Origin: Deltaproteobacteria bacterium
GTDB taxonomy: Bacteria > Desulfobacterota > Desulfobaccia > Desulfobaccales > 0-14-0-80-60-11
NCBI GenBank assembly: GCA_021813445.1
Contig: JAKAKP010000090.1
Span: 1-64,000 of the forward strand
DNA length: 64,000 bases
Direction: 5' to 3'
Shown: positions 17,264 to 26,183 of the stretch, piece after piece
Layout: each line of letters starts with the position of its first letter
How positions within the stretch are numbered: the first letter of the stretch is position 1
Made by a program: the position numbers and the translations under genes
The notes under the pieces: model-generated
Seen by the model: only the letters and a program-made list of their open reading frames with translations
Told to the model about the DNA's origin: nothing
Databases searched by the model: none

Positions 17264-18262
17264 TCAGGTCGCCTTTTGCCGCCGCTTTTCCACTTCGGCG
17301 ATATGGGTGCGCCGCCACTCGATGAGGCGCTGAAAACCTTCCTCCAGATCCACGGTCCAGTTAAACCCCAGATCCCGGGCTGCGGTCGCAGGGTCGCCCA
17401 CCCGGTTGGTCACAAAAGTCTGCCCTGCGGGTTCATATTTGATGGGCAAATCAGAGCCCGTGAGCCGCAACAGCAACTCGGTCAGCTCCTTAATGGAGGT
17501 TTTGATGCCCCGTCCCACGTTATAGAAACCCAGGGGAATTTCGCTTTTCAGGGCGCAGACATTGGCCCGGGCCGTATCGGTGACATAGATAAAGTCATAG
17601 GACTGGCTGCCGTCGCCGAAGACCACCGGGGGCAGGCCCTTATCCAGGTTGTCCAGAATTTTCATCATCACGGCCACGTAGGTGCCTTTGTAGTCCTGGC
17701 GCGGGCCGTAGACATTCATATAGCGCAGACCCACCCCCGGCAGGCCGTAACGCTTATGGAAGGCCTTGAGCATGTGTTCACCGGCAATCTTGGTGGCCCC
17801 ATAAAAGGTCCAGTTGTTGTAGGGGTGGTCTTCGGTCATGGGTTCCGCCACCGCATCGCCGTAAACCGAGGCCGAGGAAGAATAGACCAGGCGCTTGATC
17901 TTATGGGCCACGCAGGCTTCCAAGACGTTGAAGGTGCCCCGGACGTTGACGTCAAACGCGGCCCGGGGGAACTCATGGCATTGCAGGAGCCACAGCGCGG
18001 CCAGGTGCACCACGCCATCCACCCCCTCCATGGCCGCATCCAGGATATCGGCCTGCATAATGTCGCCGCCGATTTCGAAAATCCGGCAACGGGGGTCGCG
18101 CAAAGCCTCGGTCAGGTTCTCCATGCTGCCCCGGCAGAAGTTGTCGTAAATAATGACTTCCCGGACCTCCTCTTTGAGCAGCTCCTCCACCACATGGGAA
18201 CCGATGAGACCGGCGCCGCCAATTACCAGAATCTTACTGCCAGCAAGGTCCATCCGGCACAT
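17264..18262 (-). CDS. NAD-dependent sugar epimerase/dehydratase (extended SDR)
   Basis: A 332-residue extended short-chain dehydrogenase. The Rossmann glycine motif is in ILVIGGAGLIGSHVVEEL (GxxGxxG), the catalytic Tyr-Lys pair is in FYGATKIAGEHML (YxxxK), and YSSSASVYG provides the Ser/Thr. This pattern fits UDP-sugar 4-epimerases or decarboxylase/dehydratase-type enzymes. It is located between two aminotransferase genes, so it probably makes the nucleotide-sugar precursor or epimer that one of them uses. An exact substrate cannot be assigned. Confidence 0.85.
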   Translation of the reverse strand: MCRMDLAGSKILVIGGAGLIGSHVVEELLKEEVREVIIYDNFCRGSMENLTEALRDPRCRIFEIGGDIMQADILDAAMEGVDGVVHLAALWLLQCHEFPRAAFDVNVRGTFNVLEACVAHKIKRLVYSSSASVYGDAVAEPMTEDHPYNNWTFYGATKIAGEHMLKAFHKRYGLPGVGLRYMNVYGPRQDYKGTYVAVMMKILDNLDKGLPPVVFGDGSQSYDFIYVTDTARANVCALKSEIPLGFYNVGRGIKTSIKELTELLLRLTGSDLPIKYEPAGQTFVTNRVGDPATAARDLGFNWTVDLEEGFQRLIEWRRTHIAEVEKRRQKAT

Positions 18263-18301
18263 CTCCCGTAATTCTTGAGGTCAGCATGATATTCTGCATC
18301 T

Positions 18302-19423
18302 TTAAGCCCCCAAAGCCTTAAAGATTATCTCAAAGACCTGGTCTTGCATGTAGGGATGCATGGGCAGGCTGAAGATGCGGGCCGCGGCCCGTTCGCTCAT
18401 GGGAAAATCCCCGTCCCGGTAACCCAGGTGGGTGAAGGCCTCCTGCCGGTGCAGGGGCTTGGGGTAGTAAATGGCGGTGGGGACGCCCGCGGTCTTCAGT
18501 TTGGCCTGTAATTCTTCCCGGTGGTCGCTCAAGACGGAATACTGGGCCCAGACCGAGGTGCACTCCGGGGCCACGTAAGGAACCTCCACCACCTTTTTCA
18601 GGCCTTCGCAGTAGCGTTGGGCCACTTGCTGGCGCGCCGCGACTTCCTGGTCGAAGATGTCCATTTTGGCCAAAAGGATGGCAGCCTGGAGGGTATCCAG
18701 ACGGCCGTTGATGCCGATGCGGACATTGTCGTATTTATGGACGCCCTGGCCGTGGACCCGGATGGAGCGGAGCGTCGCCGCCATTTCTTCGCTGGTGGTG
18801 AAGACGGCGCCGCCGTCGCCGTAGCCTCCCAGGGGCTTGGCCGGGAAAAAGGAGGTGGCGGCCACCTCTGCCAGGGAGCAGGCCCGCCGGCCTTTGTAAG
18901 TGCCGCCGAAAGACTGGGCCGCGTCCTCTATGACGAACAACCCGTGTTTTTTGGCCAAGGCGTTAATGGCGTCGTAGTCCGCGGGTTGACCGAAGAGGTC
19001 CACGGCGATAATGCCCTTAGGCTTTAAAGACGCGGTCCGGGGATTTTTCCCCAGATTGCCGATGGCCTGGGCCAGGGCCTCCGGGTCCAGATTAAAGGTT
19101 TTCGGGTCGATATCCACAAAGACCGGGACGGCCCCCAGCAACTGAATGACTTCGGCCGTGGCGATGAAGGTGAAGGGGGTGGTGAAGATGGCGTCCCCCG
19201 GCCCCACGCCGTAAGCCATCAAGGGCATGAGCAAGGCGTCGGTGCCGGAAGCGCAGGAAACTGCGTGTTTAGCGCCCACGTAATCCGCCAGCCGAGTCTC
19301 CAATTCCTTCACTTCCGGACCCATAATAAACTGGCAGTGGGTCAGGACTTTCTGGATCCGTTCCTGGAGTTGAGCCTGGATGGCCTGTTGCTGGGCCATT
19401 AAGTCAATAAAATTTATGGTCAA
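18302..19423 (-). CDS. WbpE/WlbC-like UDP-3-keto-sugar aminotransferase (DegT family)
   Basis: A 373-residue PLP enzyme. SFFPAKPLGGYGDGG (K196) matches the WbpE/WlbC-type signature closely, with D167 in VIEDAAQSFGG. The chosen start is TTG at 19423: AAGGAG lies 9 bases upstream, and the TTG overlaps the TGA of the upstream gene (TTGA). Longer in-frame starts to 19534 read through that gene and give non-homologous residues. With the upstream WbpB-WbpD-like fusion it forms the classic oxidation, transamination and acetylation trio that makes UDP-GlcNAc(3NAc)A-type sugars. Confidence 0.85.
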   Translation of the reverse strand: MTINFIDLMAQQQAIQAQLQERIQKVLTHCQFIMGPEVKELETRLADYVGAKHAVSCASGTDALLMPLMAYGVGPGDAIFTTPFTFIATAEVIQLLGAVPVFVDIDPKTFNLDPEALAQAIGNLGKNPRTASLKPKGIIAVDLFGQPADYDAINALAKKHGLFVIEDAAQSFGGTYKGRRACSLAEVAATSFFPAKPLGGYGDGGAVFTTSEEMAATLRSIRVHGQGVHKYDNVRIGINGRLDTLQAAILLAKMDIFDQEVAARQQVAQRYCEGLKKVVEVPYVAPECTSVWAQYSVLSDHREELQAKLKTAGVPTAIYYPKPLHRQEAFTHLGYRDGDFPMSERAAARIFSLPMHPYMQDQVFEIIFKALGA

Positions 19424-21030
19424 TGGGCTATACTCCTTTGCGCTTCGCCAAGAAGCGTCAGGCCGTTTTTCTCCTTCGTATACCGTTTGCCGCAGGCCGG
19501 GCAGCGGAATTCGGCGCTCAACTTGGTGCCGCACTCACACATCCAGCCCTGTTGCCGCGCGGGATTACCCATTACCAGGGCATAATCAGGGACATCCCGG
19601 GTTACCACCGCGCCCGCGCCCACAAAGGCATAACGGCCGATGGTATGGCCGCAGACAATGGTGGCATTAGCGCCTATGGAGGCCCCGGTTTTGACCAGGG
19701 TGGGGCGCAGTTCGTCCATCCGCCGGATATGGGCCCGGGGATTGTAAACATTGGTAAAGACCATGGAGGGGCCGCAGAACACCTGGTCTTCCAGGGTAAC
19801 GCCTTTATAGACGGAGACATTGTTTTGAATCTTGCAGCCCTTGCCGATGGTGACCTCAGGGCCGATGACCACATTCTGCCCGATGTTGCAGTTTGCCCCG
19901 ATGCGGCAATCCTTGAGGATATGGGAGAAATGCCAGATTTTGCAGCCCGGCCCGATCTCGCTGGGCTGGTCGATGCTGGCAGTCTCGTGCACAAAAAAAG
20001 AGGACTCCGGGGCCGGGGTTTCCAGCCCTGCCAGCTTAACCGGGGCGCCTTTTTGATCCAGGGAGCGCTGGCAGCCCTCCAACACCTGGAGAACCCGGAG
20101 GCCTTCGTGGCCATCGGTCCGGGGGGGGCGGCGGGTGCGGATGCATTCCAGGAAATGGGCGCACTCATCTTTGAGGGGCTCCCTGGCCTCCACCGCCACT
20201 GCCTCACCCTCGGCTTTCCGGGCCACCGGCAACCGCTCGATCCAGTCGATGGTATGGGGATAAAGGACCAGTTTCCGGTCCTTGGAGACATCGTCAAAGA
20301 CCGCCATCTTTTTGTCGCCCACCACTACCAGCATCTGCTCTTTAAAGGGATGGAGCCAGCTCACAAAAATATGGCCCTTCACCCCGCTGGCAAACGAGAA
20401 GGAAGTCAAGGTGACGTCGGCTACATGGGATTGCAGGTAACTGCCGCCGTGCGCGTTGACCTCGGTGGGCATCTCCCCTAAGAGATGAAGGATGACGGAG
20501 ATATCATGGGGGGCAAAACTCCAGAGGATATTCTCTTCAGTGCGGATTTTGCCGATATTGAGGCGGTTGGAATAAACATATTGAATCTTTCCCAGTTCCC
20601 CCGCAGCCGCCAGGCTCTTGAGTTTGAGGACCGCGGGATGGTATTGCAGGATGTGTCCCACCATCAGGATGCGGCCGGTTTGCTGGGCCAGGGCCACCAG
20701 TTCCTGGCCTTCCTTGACCTCCAGGGCCAGGGGTTTTTCCACAAAAACATCTTTGTCCGCGAGGAGCGCGGCCTTGGCCATGGAGTAATGGGAGATGGCC
20801 GGCGCCGCGATGGCCACCGCATTGATCTCGGGGTTTTGCAATACTTCGGATAGCTCGCTGGCGGTGCGTACATCGGGACAGGCCTGGATGGCCTGGGCGC
20901 ATGCCGCGGCACTGGGATCGCAGACCAGGGCCAGGGCTCCCAGTTGCGCGAAATTGCGCACCAGGTTTTTGCCCCAATAACCCGCACCTACCACCGCCAC
21001 CCGGGGAAGATTATCAATGGATTTAGTCAT
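19420..21030 (-). CDS. Fusion: Gfo/Idh/MocA-type UDP-sugar 3-dehydrogenase (WbpB-like) plus LbetaH N-acetyltransferase (WbpD-like)
   Basis: A 536-residue two-domain protein. Residues 1 to about 335 are a Gfo/Idh/MocA oxidoreductase (AVVGAGYWGKNLVRNF, DVFVEKPLALE, GHILQYHPAV). Residues from about 345 form a left-handed beta-helix of hexapeptide repeats (IGPGCKIWHFSHI, IGANCNIGQNVVIG, IGANATIVCGHTIG). The end carries a four-Cys zinc-ribbon (CECGTKL, CPACGKRY). In Pseudomonas and Bordetella these activities are separate WbpB/WlbA and WbpD/WlbB proteins that oxidise C3 and acetylate the new 3-amino group. Fusion with the adjacent WbpE-like gene makes UDP-diNAc-uronic acid synthesis likely. Confidence 0.87.
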   Translation of the reverse strand: MTKSIDNLPRVAVVGAGYWGKNLVRNFAQLGALALVCDPSAAACAQAIQACPDVRTASELSEVLQNPEINAVAIAAPAISHYSMAKAALLADKDVFVEKPLALEVKEGQELVALAQQTGRILMVGHILQYHPAVLKLKSLAAAGELGKIQYVYSNRLNIGKIRTEENILWSFAPHDISVILHLLGEMPTEVNAHGGSYLQSHVADVTLTSFSFASGVKGHIFVSWLHPFKEQMLVVVGDKKMAVFDDVSKDRKLVLYPHTIDWIERLPVARKAEGEAVAVEAREPLKDECAHFLECIRTRRPPRTDGHEGLRVLQVLEGCQRSLDQKGAPVKLAGLETPAPESSFFVHETASIDQPSEIGPGCKIWHFSHILKDCRIGANCNIGQNVVIGPEVTIGKGCKIQNNVSVYKGVTLEDQVFCGPSMVFTNVYNPRAHIRRMDELRPTLVKTGASIGANATIVCGHTIGRYAFVGAGAVVTRDVPDYALVMGNPARQQGWMCECGTKLSAEFRCPACGKRYTKEKNGLTLLGEAQRSIAH

Positions 21031-21293
21031 GGTAAGCTCTTTGGCTCTCTTTCATCTGTTGGCCAGGCAACTCCTCTGCGGCTCAAAATGATGGCTCAAG
21101 CGCTACTATAGAATACAGATAGCCAAGACCCACGGCAATAGGGACCGCCGGAAAAAAGCAGCCTTGCCGGCTAACCTCCAGAGTTTTTAGGAACTTGCGC
21201 TATTTTAGCGGTGTGGAGGATCGGCCCGGGAGCCGGCCTGCAACGGTGCAAACCTCAAAAGCAAGGCCCTGGCAAACAAACACTTGGTATTGC

Positions 21294-22520
21294 CTAAGCG
21301 GGTGTGCGCATTCTAACTTCAACCAGACGGAATAGAGTAAAGGATATCCACAAAAGTAAGATAGGGATGACAGGACAAAGTTGTCTGCCATAAGCGCTAA
21401 GCAAAGATGAGCCACCTAAATAAATAACAGATATCAAAAGGAGCATCTTTATTTCCAAGGGGATATTCCTATAACTTTTAAATGTTGGGTAAATGCATAA
21501 AGTTGCAAGAACTAATAGGAACATATTGGGAATTATATAAAACAAGGAATTCGGTGATTGTAATTTATAAGAATAAGGATAGGAAAATAGGATACGACTT
21601 ACGTTACATAGCCAGTTATAAAGATATTTCAGGGGATGCTCGCGGATGTTTTTCAAACTTTGTTTTTTGAATTCTTCATCTTGTCTCACACTGTCAAGTT
21701 TAGCGATGCGGTCGAAGAATTTATGATGGTTGGCATATAATTGGGGCTCCGAATATACCTGGCTGCGATCATACCAATTACCCAATTCTCCGCTATAGGG
21801 AGTGGACATCCAATAGAGGGACATGCCCCCGGAATTGCCCCAATAAAAAATCTTGCCGGTGAGTGAATAAGTGTAACACAGGTAGGGTAAACAAAAAATC
21901 ATGGCTATAATACTCACATATAATACGTTTATCATGTTCTTTTTTCTTCTGATAATACATGCAATTAATGATATCGCCATCATTGCCAATATAACATATC
22001 CGAATATTATTTTGGTTAAGGCAATAACTGCCAGATAAAATGAGGAAATTAGGAGATGGAATCTAATTTTCCCATCATGTTGCCCAAGTCGGCAAAAATG
22101 ATAAACGAACCCGCAAATAAGAAAAAAAACAAATATCTCAGTCAGAAGCGAAGGCAGATCTCTTAAGACCGGGGGGTATATGCCTAAGATATAGGAGATA
22201 TAAAAGGCAGCCTTTTCATTAAGGTACATTTTTAATGTGCGGAAAAAATAAATAACGGCAAAAAATAACAAGAAGGCATTTAATATCCTGGCTGGGAGCC
22301 AGCCTGATTTTACAATAACGAAGGGAGTCAGAAGCAGCGGGTAACCAGGACCATTCCAGAGGTTGAGATGATCAGGAGGACTATAATAACCATGGAATAA
22401 ATTATGAGCAAATTTTACATAGCGGAGTTCATCGTTCTCTAACTTATGATTATAGGCCAAGAAAATGATAGCCAGATAAAGCAATAGTAATGGCAAGAAA
22501 TAGATTTTTATTGCCTTCAT
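21294..22520 (-). CDS. Polytopic membrane glycosyltransferase, GT39/ArnT-PMT-like
   Basis: A 408-residue membrane protein with roughly ten hydrophobic helices. After the first helix comes the acidic pair in KLENDELRYVKFAHNL, the position of the catalytic D-E motif in PMT/ArnT-type (GT-C) enzymes, then GPGYPLLLTP. It probably transfers a sugar from a polyprenyl-phosphate donor in the periplasm. The gene is much richer in A and T, and in AAA, ATA and TTA codons, than its neighbours, which suggests recent acquisition. The gap upstream (21031-21293) and the gap 22521-22649 show no recognisable gene. Confidence 0.7.
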   Translation of the reverse strand: MKAIKIYFLPLLLLYLAIIFLAYNHKLENDELRYVKFAHNLFHGYYSPPDHLNLWNGPGYPLLLTPFVIVKSGWLPARILNAFLLFFAVIYFFRTLKMYLNEKAAFYISYILGIYPPVLRDLPSLLTEIFVFFLICGFVYHFCRLGQHDGKIRFHLLISSFYLAVIALTKIIFGYVILAMMAISLIACIIRRKKNMINVLYVSIIAMIFCLPYLCYTYSLTGKIFYWGNSGGMSLYWMSTPYSGELGNWYDRSQVYSEPQLYANHHKFFDRIAKLDSVRQDEEFKKQSLKNIREHPLKYLYNWLCNVSRILFSYPYSYKLQSPNSLFYIIPNMFLLVLATLCIYPTFKSYRNIPLEIKMLLLISVIYLGGSSLLSAYGRQLCPVIPILLLWISFTLFRLVEVRMRTPA

Positions 22521-22649
22521 CGTGGCAGCAACTCGCCAGCATCAGGGCCGCGAGACAACAGGCCTCTAGTCATGGGGGGGTGGGACGCCAGGACTGTCTC
22601 GAGATCGCCAATGCCGCACATATCAAGACCCAAATATGGAGATCCAGGT

Positions 22650-23480
22650 TTAGTTGGACGAGGCATTTGATTCAGGTGTCTTGGCCGGCTCCAAAGGCTG
22701 GCGCTGCGGCAGCCCCCGATATTTCCAGATAAATTTCCCCAGGCTGACCAGATGGTACCGCAAAAACCGCCAGCGGCGCTGGCTGTCTCTCTGGCTATGA
22801 TGCCGGAAAAGCACCTCCGGATAAGAGACCACAGCCAAGCCGGCCTGCCAGAGGCGGTAACAAAGATCCACCTCCTCCATATAAAGAAAGAATCTCTCAT
22901 CGAATGCGGGAGCTCCCCAAAACGCAGCCACCCGGTAAAACATAGCCGCGCCATAGCCCCAGTCCACCTCCAGGGGCCGGTCGCCCGGAGCATCCAATAA
23001 CAGGTGTTCCCGATAGGGACCGGCAAAGAAGCGGCGAAAGAAGCCGATTCTGGAGGCCAAAAGGGTCTTCCAGTTGTAAAACTCCCGGCAGGCCAAAATA
23101 GATTGCCCTTCAAAGGTCACGGAGCTGGGGATGAGACAGCCCACCCGGGGGTGTGCGCTCAGGTAGGCCAGGGCCTCCGCCACCTTTGCCGGGGTTGCCA
23201 GGACCAGATCGGGATTGCATAGTAAGGCCACCGCGTTCTTCTCGCCAACCTCCCGCAGTCCCCGGTTCAAACCCGCGCCATACCCGGCGTTCTTCTGATT
23301 GATGACCTGTAAGGGGAAGGGGGCGGTTAAGGCCGCCAGACTCTCTTCCGGTGAATGGTTAACGATTATCAGCCGTTTCAAAAAAGGCAGAGGCGCCAGG
23401 GAGGCAATAAAATCCGGCAGATAAGACCCGGCATGGTAATTTACCGCAATGACGTAGAAGGGGGGCAAATTGTTCATCAT
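22650..23480 (-). CDS. Glycosyltransferase family 2, rhamnosyltransferase-like
   Basis: A GT-A fold enzyme of about 276 residues. NAGYGAGLNRGL is the donor-base motif, LLCNPDLV is the D-x-D equivalent (NPD), VDWGYGAAMFYR forms the acceptor segment, and FDERFFLYMEEVDLCYRLW carries the catalytic E-D region. HHSQRDSQRR matches WbbL-like rhamnosyltransferases. The start ATG at 23480 (or the adjacent ATG at 23477) is preferred. The frame extends to 23495, but those codons translate a short direct repeat. Confidence 0.85.
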   Translation of the reverse strand: MMNNLPPFYVIAVNYHAGSYLPDFIASLAPLPFLKRLIIVNHSPEESLAALTAPFPLQVINQKNAGYGAGLNRGLREVGEKNAVALLCNPDLVLATPAKVAEALAYLSAHPRVGCLIPSSVTFEGQSILACREFYNWKTLLASRIGFFRRFFAGPYREHLLLDAPGDRPLEVDWGYGAAMFYRVAAFWGAPAFDERFFLYMEEVDLCYRLWQAGLAVVSYPEVLFRHHSQRDSQRRWRFLRYHLVSLGKFIWKYRGLPQRQPLEPAKTPESNASSN

Positions 23481-23515
23481 AAGTTCAAAGTTCAAAGTTC
23501 AAGGTTCGAGGTTAA
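23481..23515. repeat. Short direct repeats of the 'AAGTTCAAAGTTCAAGG' kind
   Basis: A low-complexity tandem of AGTTCAAAG/AGTTCAAGG units immediately upstream of the GT2 gene. Complementary units (TTGGAACTTGGAACCTGG) occur at 23795-23820 in the last codons of the Wzy-like gene, and more copies are at 62543-62575 and 62638-62672. The gap 23496-23787 holds no gene; it also contains two hairpins listed separately. Confidence 0.7.
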
Positions 23516-23547
23516 GATCGTCTTAGCCATTTATCATATCATATGCG

Positions 23548-23570
23548 TGGGCGGGCGTCTCCGCCCGCCC
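23548..23570. repeat. GC-rich hairpin (GGGCGGGCG / CGCCCGCCC)
   Basis: A perfect short palindrome, GGGCGGGCG, TCT loop, CGCCCGCCC, in the gap between the GT2 and Wzy-like genes. It has the form of the family of small intergenic palindromes seen elsewhere in the window, and no T-run follows on either strand. Confidence 0.6.
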
Positions 23571-23683
23571 CGGTAATTAGCCAAGCCCAGGCCACCAATG
23601 AGTCTCCCAATTCTTGCCGGAATTTTTCTCAATCGTTTTTGATCCAGGTATTATCGAGATTGCCGGAGGTTTTTCCGCTTATG

Positions 23684-23709
23684 TAGGGGCACAGCAAGCT
23701 GTGCCCCTG
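23684..23709. repeat. Palindrome TAGGGGCACAGC / GCTGTGCCCCTG
   Basis: A near-perfect hairpin with 11-base arms and a two-base loop in the same intergenic gap. It resembles the GTAGGGGC...GCCCCTAC repeats at 52335-52388, 56175-56200 and 63868-63933, and the inner hairpin at 58163-58188. Confidence 0.65.
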
Positions 23710-23787
23710 CCTTTGTGTTTCCAACCTGAAAAACTTTTGGAAATCATTGTATCTATGACTAGCGGAAAAATTCCCAAAGTCGGCGTC

Positions 23788-25086
23788 TTAACTTGGAACT
23801 TGGAACCTGGAACTTTGAATTTTACCTACGTTCCTAGGGATCATCCCCAGCAGCAGGTGGAAAAACCAGCACACCTGGGGATGCAGCAGCAGGTCATAAG
23901 CAAAGAAGGTCAAGATCCCCGCGGTCAGAGGCAATAATAGGGCCAAAGGGGGAATAAAGCCAAGGGACGGACTGGCGCCGAAGCTCCTCACCAATCCGGC
24001 CAGGAGCTTGATCAGGGAGAAAGAATAAAGCGCCAGAAAAGGAAAGCCCACGCCCACCATAAACGTCAGAAACATATTATCGGCGACGATGATGCTTTGC
24101 AGGGAATGGCGAAACTTTTCCCGGGTCACGTAGGGGTATTTTATCGCATAATCTTGCAGAAATTTCTCCCGGGGCGTCAGCAGGCCGATGCCCAACAGGG
24201 GATGCCGGGCGGCGATGTGCCAGGAAAACATCAGATACTCCGCGCGGTAGTAGGCCGGCTCATATTGCAGGCCGGTTCTTTCCGGGGGCAAGTGGCGGAT
24301 GAAATAAACCAGGATTGCGGACAGGGCCAGGAGAATCAGCAAAAAGTATTTCAGGCGCAGGCCGCCGTAAAAAACCGCCACCCCTCCCAGGAGCAAAGGA
24401 ATCGCCATGGCAGACCGCAGTTGGGTCAACAACAAGAGCAGATAACTCAAAGCAATGAGGATCACTCCCAGAATTTTCTGGGGCAAGCGGCCCCAAAGCA
24501 GGGCTAGCGGCGCAAACCATAGGAGCATCACCTTGGTGGCCAGGGAGTGGTATTTGGGATCCATGGCCGTGGTGATTTCACCGGTAACCCCCCAGGAGAC
24601 CAGACCTATCAGGACGAAGGCCGTTAACATCACCAGGCTGAGCAGGAGAAAGGCACGCTGCCTGGCGGGCGTATCCAGCAGGATTCTTGCTCCCCAGAAT
24701 CCCCCCAGGGCCGGGGCCAGAAGCGCGACCCCACGCAAGGTATTGGTCCGGGGCACGGCGCTGAGAAAGCCGCTCAACAGCACCAGCGCCGTCAGGAGCA
24801 GGCAAAGGCCCAGTTCCCCCCGGTTTCGAATAAAAGCCCCTTTCTTGGCGGCCCAGACGGTTGCGGCCAGAGACAGGGCGGCCAGCAAGGTGGAAAACAG
24901 GTTGGTGCGTTCTCCCGGAAGCAGGACGATGGAGGGCTGGAGAAACATCATCTGCAGGGAGGCGGCGCAAAAGAGCAGCCAGGCGATTTTTCCCGCCGGA
25001 CTCGCTTGCTCCTCTCCTGCGGCAAAGGGATGACCCGGAGACGCCGCGTCCGGCCCCAGGGGGAAGAAGTCTTCAAACCATTTCAT
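23788..25086 (-). CDS. O-antigen polymerase/ligase-like membrane protein (Wzy_C type)
   Basis: A 432-residue protein with about 11-12 hydrophobic helices and a large periplasmic loop containing RHLPPERTGLQYEPAYYRAEYL and HPLLGIGLLTPREKF. The H-P-L-x-G-x-G segment is typical of Wzy/WaaL-type proteins. It either polymerises repeat units or ligates the glycan to its anchor. The last about 11 codons (from KIQSSRFQVPS) run through a common intergenic repeat, so the true ancestral C-terminus was probably near NVGK. It begins 20 bases downstream of the OCD-family gene. Confidence 0.8.
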   Translation of the reverse strand: MKWFEDFFPLGPDAASPGHPFAAGEEQASPAGKIAWLLFCAASLQMMFLQPSIVLLPGERTNLFSTLLAALSLAATVWAAKKGAFIRNRGELGLCLLLTALVLLSGFLSAVPRTNTLRGVALLAPALGGFWGARILLDTPARQRAFLLLSLVMLTAFVLIGLVSWGVTGEITTAMDPKYHSLATKVMLLWFAPLALLWGRLPQKILGVILIALSYLLLLLTQLRSAMAIPLLLGGVAVFYGGLRLKYFLLILLALSAILVYFIRHLPPERTGLQYEPAYYRAEYLMFSWHIAARHPLLGIGLLTPREKFLQDYAIKYPYVTREKFRHSLQSIIVADNMFLTFMVGVGFPFLALYSFSLIKLLAGLVRSFGASPSLGFIPPLALLLPLTAGILTFFAYDLLLHPQVCWFFHLLLGMIPRNVGKIQSSRFQVPS

Positions 25087-25106
25087 GGCGTTGATATCGG
25101 AACATA

Positions 25107-26090
25107 TTAACGTAAAAAATTCATCTCCCGCCCCAAGCCCCGCTCTTTAGCCCGGCGGTAGACGGCAAAACCCAGGGCCAGGTCCTGGATGATCAGGCCG
25201 GTGGAATCGAAGATGGTGATTTCCTCCGGCGCGGTGCGCCCCGGCTTTTTCCCGGCCGCAATCTCTCCCAGGGAGCCGGAAATCTGCTCCGCTTTGATCC
25301 GGCCTTGGCTGAGGGCGACGTTGATCTCGCCGGAGTGGGAGGCCTGGGCCCAATCGTCCACTACGATTTTTGCCGTCTGCAAAATGGCCGGGTCCAATTC
25401 CTGCTTGCCCGCGGCGTCCGCACCGATGGCGTTGATATGGGTGCCGGGGGAGACCCAGTCCCGGAAGACCACCGGCTGGTTGCTGGGGGTGGTGGTGACC
25501 ACGATGTCCATCTGCCGCACCGCGTCCGCGGCCTCGGCTACGGGCCGGGCCGCGACCCCATGCGCGGCGCTGACCTGGTCCGCGCAAGCCTGGGAGTGGT
25601 GCAGGTGGCGGTCATAGACAAAGATTTCCCGGATGGCGCGCACTTTGAGAATCGCGGCTATCTGGGTACGGGCCTGGGCCCCGGCGCCGATGACCCCCAG
25701 GCGGGCGGCATCAGGCCGTGACAGAAATTTGGCGGCCACTCCCCCGGCCGCGCCGGTGCGGAAATCGGTGATATGGGTGCCGTCCAGGTCCGCGAACTCC
25801 ATGCCGGTATCCGGATCATTGAGCAGAATCTTGGCCATGACCGTGAGCAGGCCCTGGGCGGGGTTGGCCGGATGCACGTTGACCCACTTCAGCCCGCAGA
25901 TATGGCCCTCCGGCAAAAAGATCTCCCCGTACATGGCCCGGAAATCGCCCTTCTCCAGGGTCAGGTAAGACTTGGGGGGCATGTTCACCCGGCCTTCGCC
26001 GTAAGCCCGGAAGGCTTCCTCAGCCGCGGCCAGGGCCAGGTCCATGTCCAGGACCTGCATCACTTCGGAACCGGTCAGGACTAAGCTCAT
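25107..26090 (-). CDS. Ornithine cyclodeaminase/mu-crystallin family NAD(P)-dependent enzyme
   Basis: A 327-residue oxidoreductase. The Rossmann loop is LGVIGAGAQARTQIAAIL near residue 130; MYGEIFLPEGHICGLKWVN and the DLDGTHITDFRTGAAGG segment match the OCD/mu-crystallin family. Members include ornithine cyclodeaminase, archaeal alanine dehydrogenase and enzymes in 2,3-diaminopropionate synthesis. It is the first gene of the glycan block. A role in supplying an amino acid to decorate the glycan is possible but not shown. Confidence 0.85.
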   Translation of the reverse strand: MSLVLTGSEVMQVLDMDLALAAAEEAFRAYGEGRVNMPPKSYLTLEKGDFRAMYGEIFLPEGHICGLKWVNVHPANPAQGLLTVMAKILLNDPDTGMEFADLDGTHITDFRTGAAGGVAAKFLSRPDAARLGVIGAGAQARTQIAAILKVRAIREIFVYDRHLHHSQACADQVSAAHGVAARPVAEAADAVRQMDIVVTTTPSNQPVVFRDWVSPGTHINAIGADAAGKQELDPAILQTAKIVVDDWAQASHSGEINVALSQGRIKAEQISGSLGEIAAGKKPGRTAPEEITIFDSTGLIIQDLALGFAVYRRAKERGLGREMNFLR

Positions 26091-26100
26091 ATTTCCCTCC

Positions 26101-26160
26101 GTAAGCAGTGAGCAGTGAGCAAGCAGTGGTCAGGGGCCAGTGGTCAGGGGTCGGGGGACA
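26101..26160. repeat. Short direct repeats (GCAGTGAGCAGTGAGCA; CAGTGGTCAGGGGCCAGTGG)
   Basis: Tandem, slightly varied 8-10-base units in the gap upstream of the OCD gene. The same 'AGTGGTCAGTGGCCAGT' kind of sequence recurs at 41945-41972 and, in the other orientation, at 42119-42151. Nothing else is seen in the 26091-26183 gap. Confidence 0.65.
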
Positions 26161-26183
26161 GTATAGCTGCGAGGTTATCTTCT

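Noticed and set aside
22517-23113. A 198-codon minus-strand reading frame overlapping the GT2 gene
   Set aside because: It lies in another frame of a clear GT2 glycosyltransferase, and its translation is Trp/Arg-rich and low in structure, typical of a shadow in GC-rich DNA.
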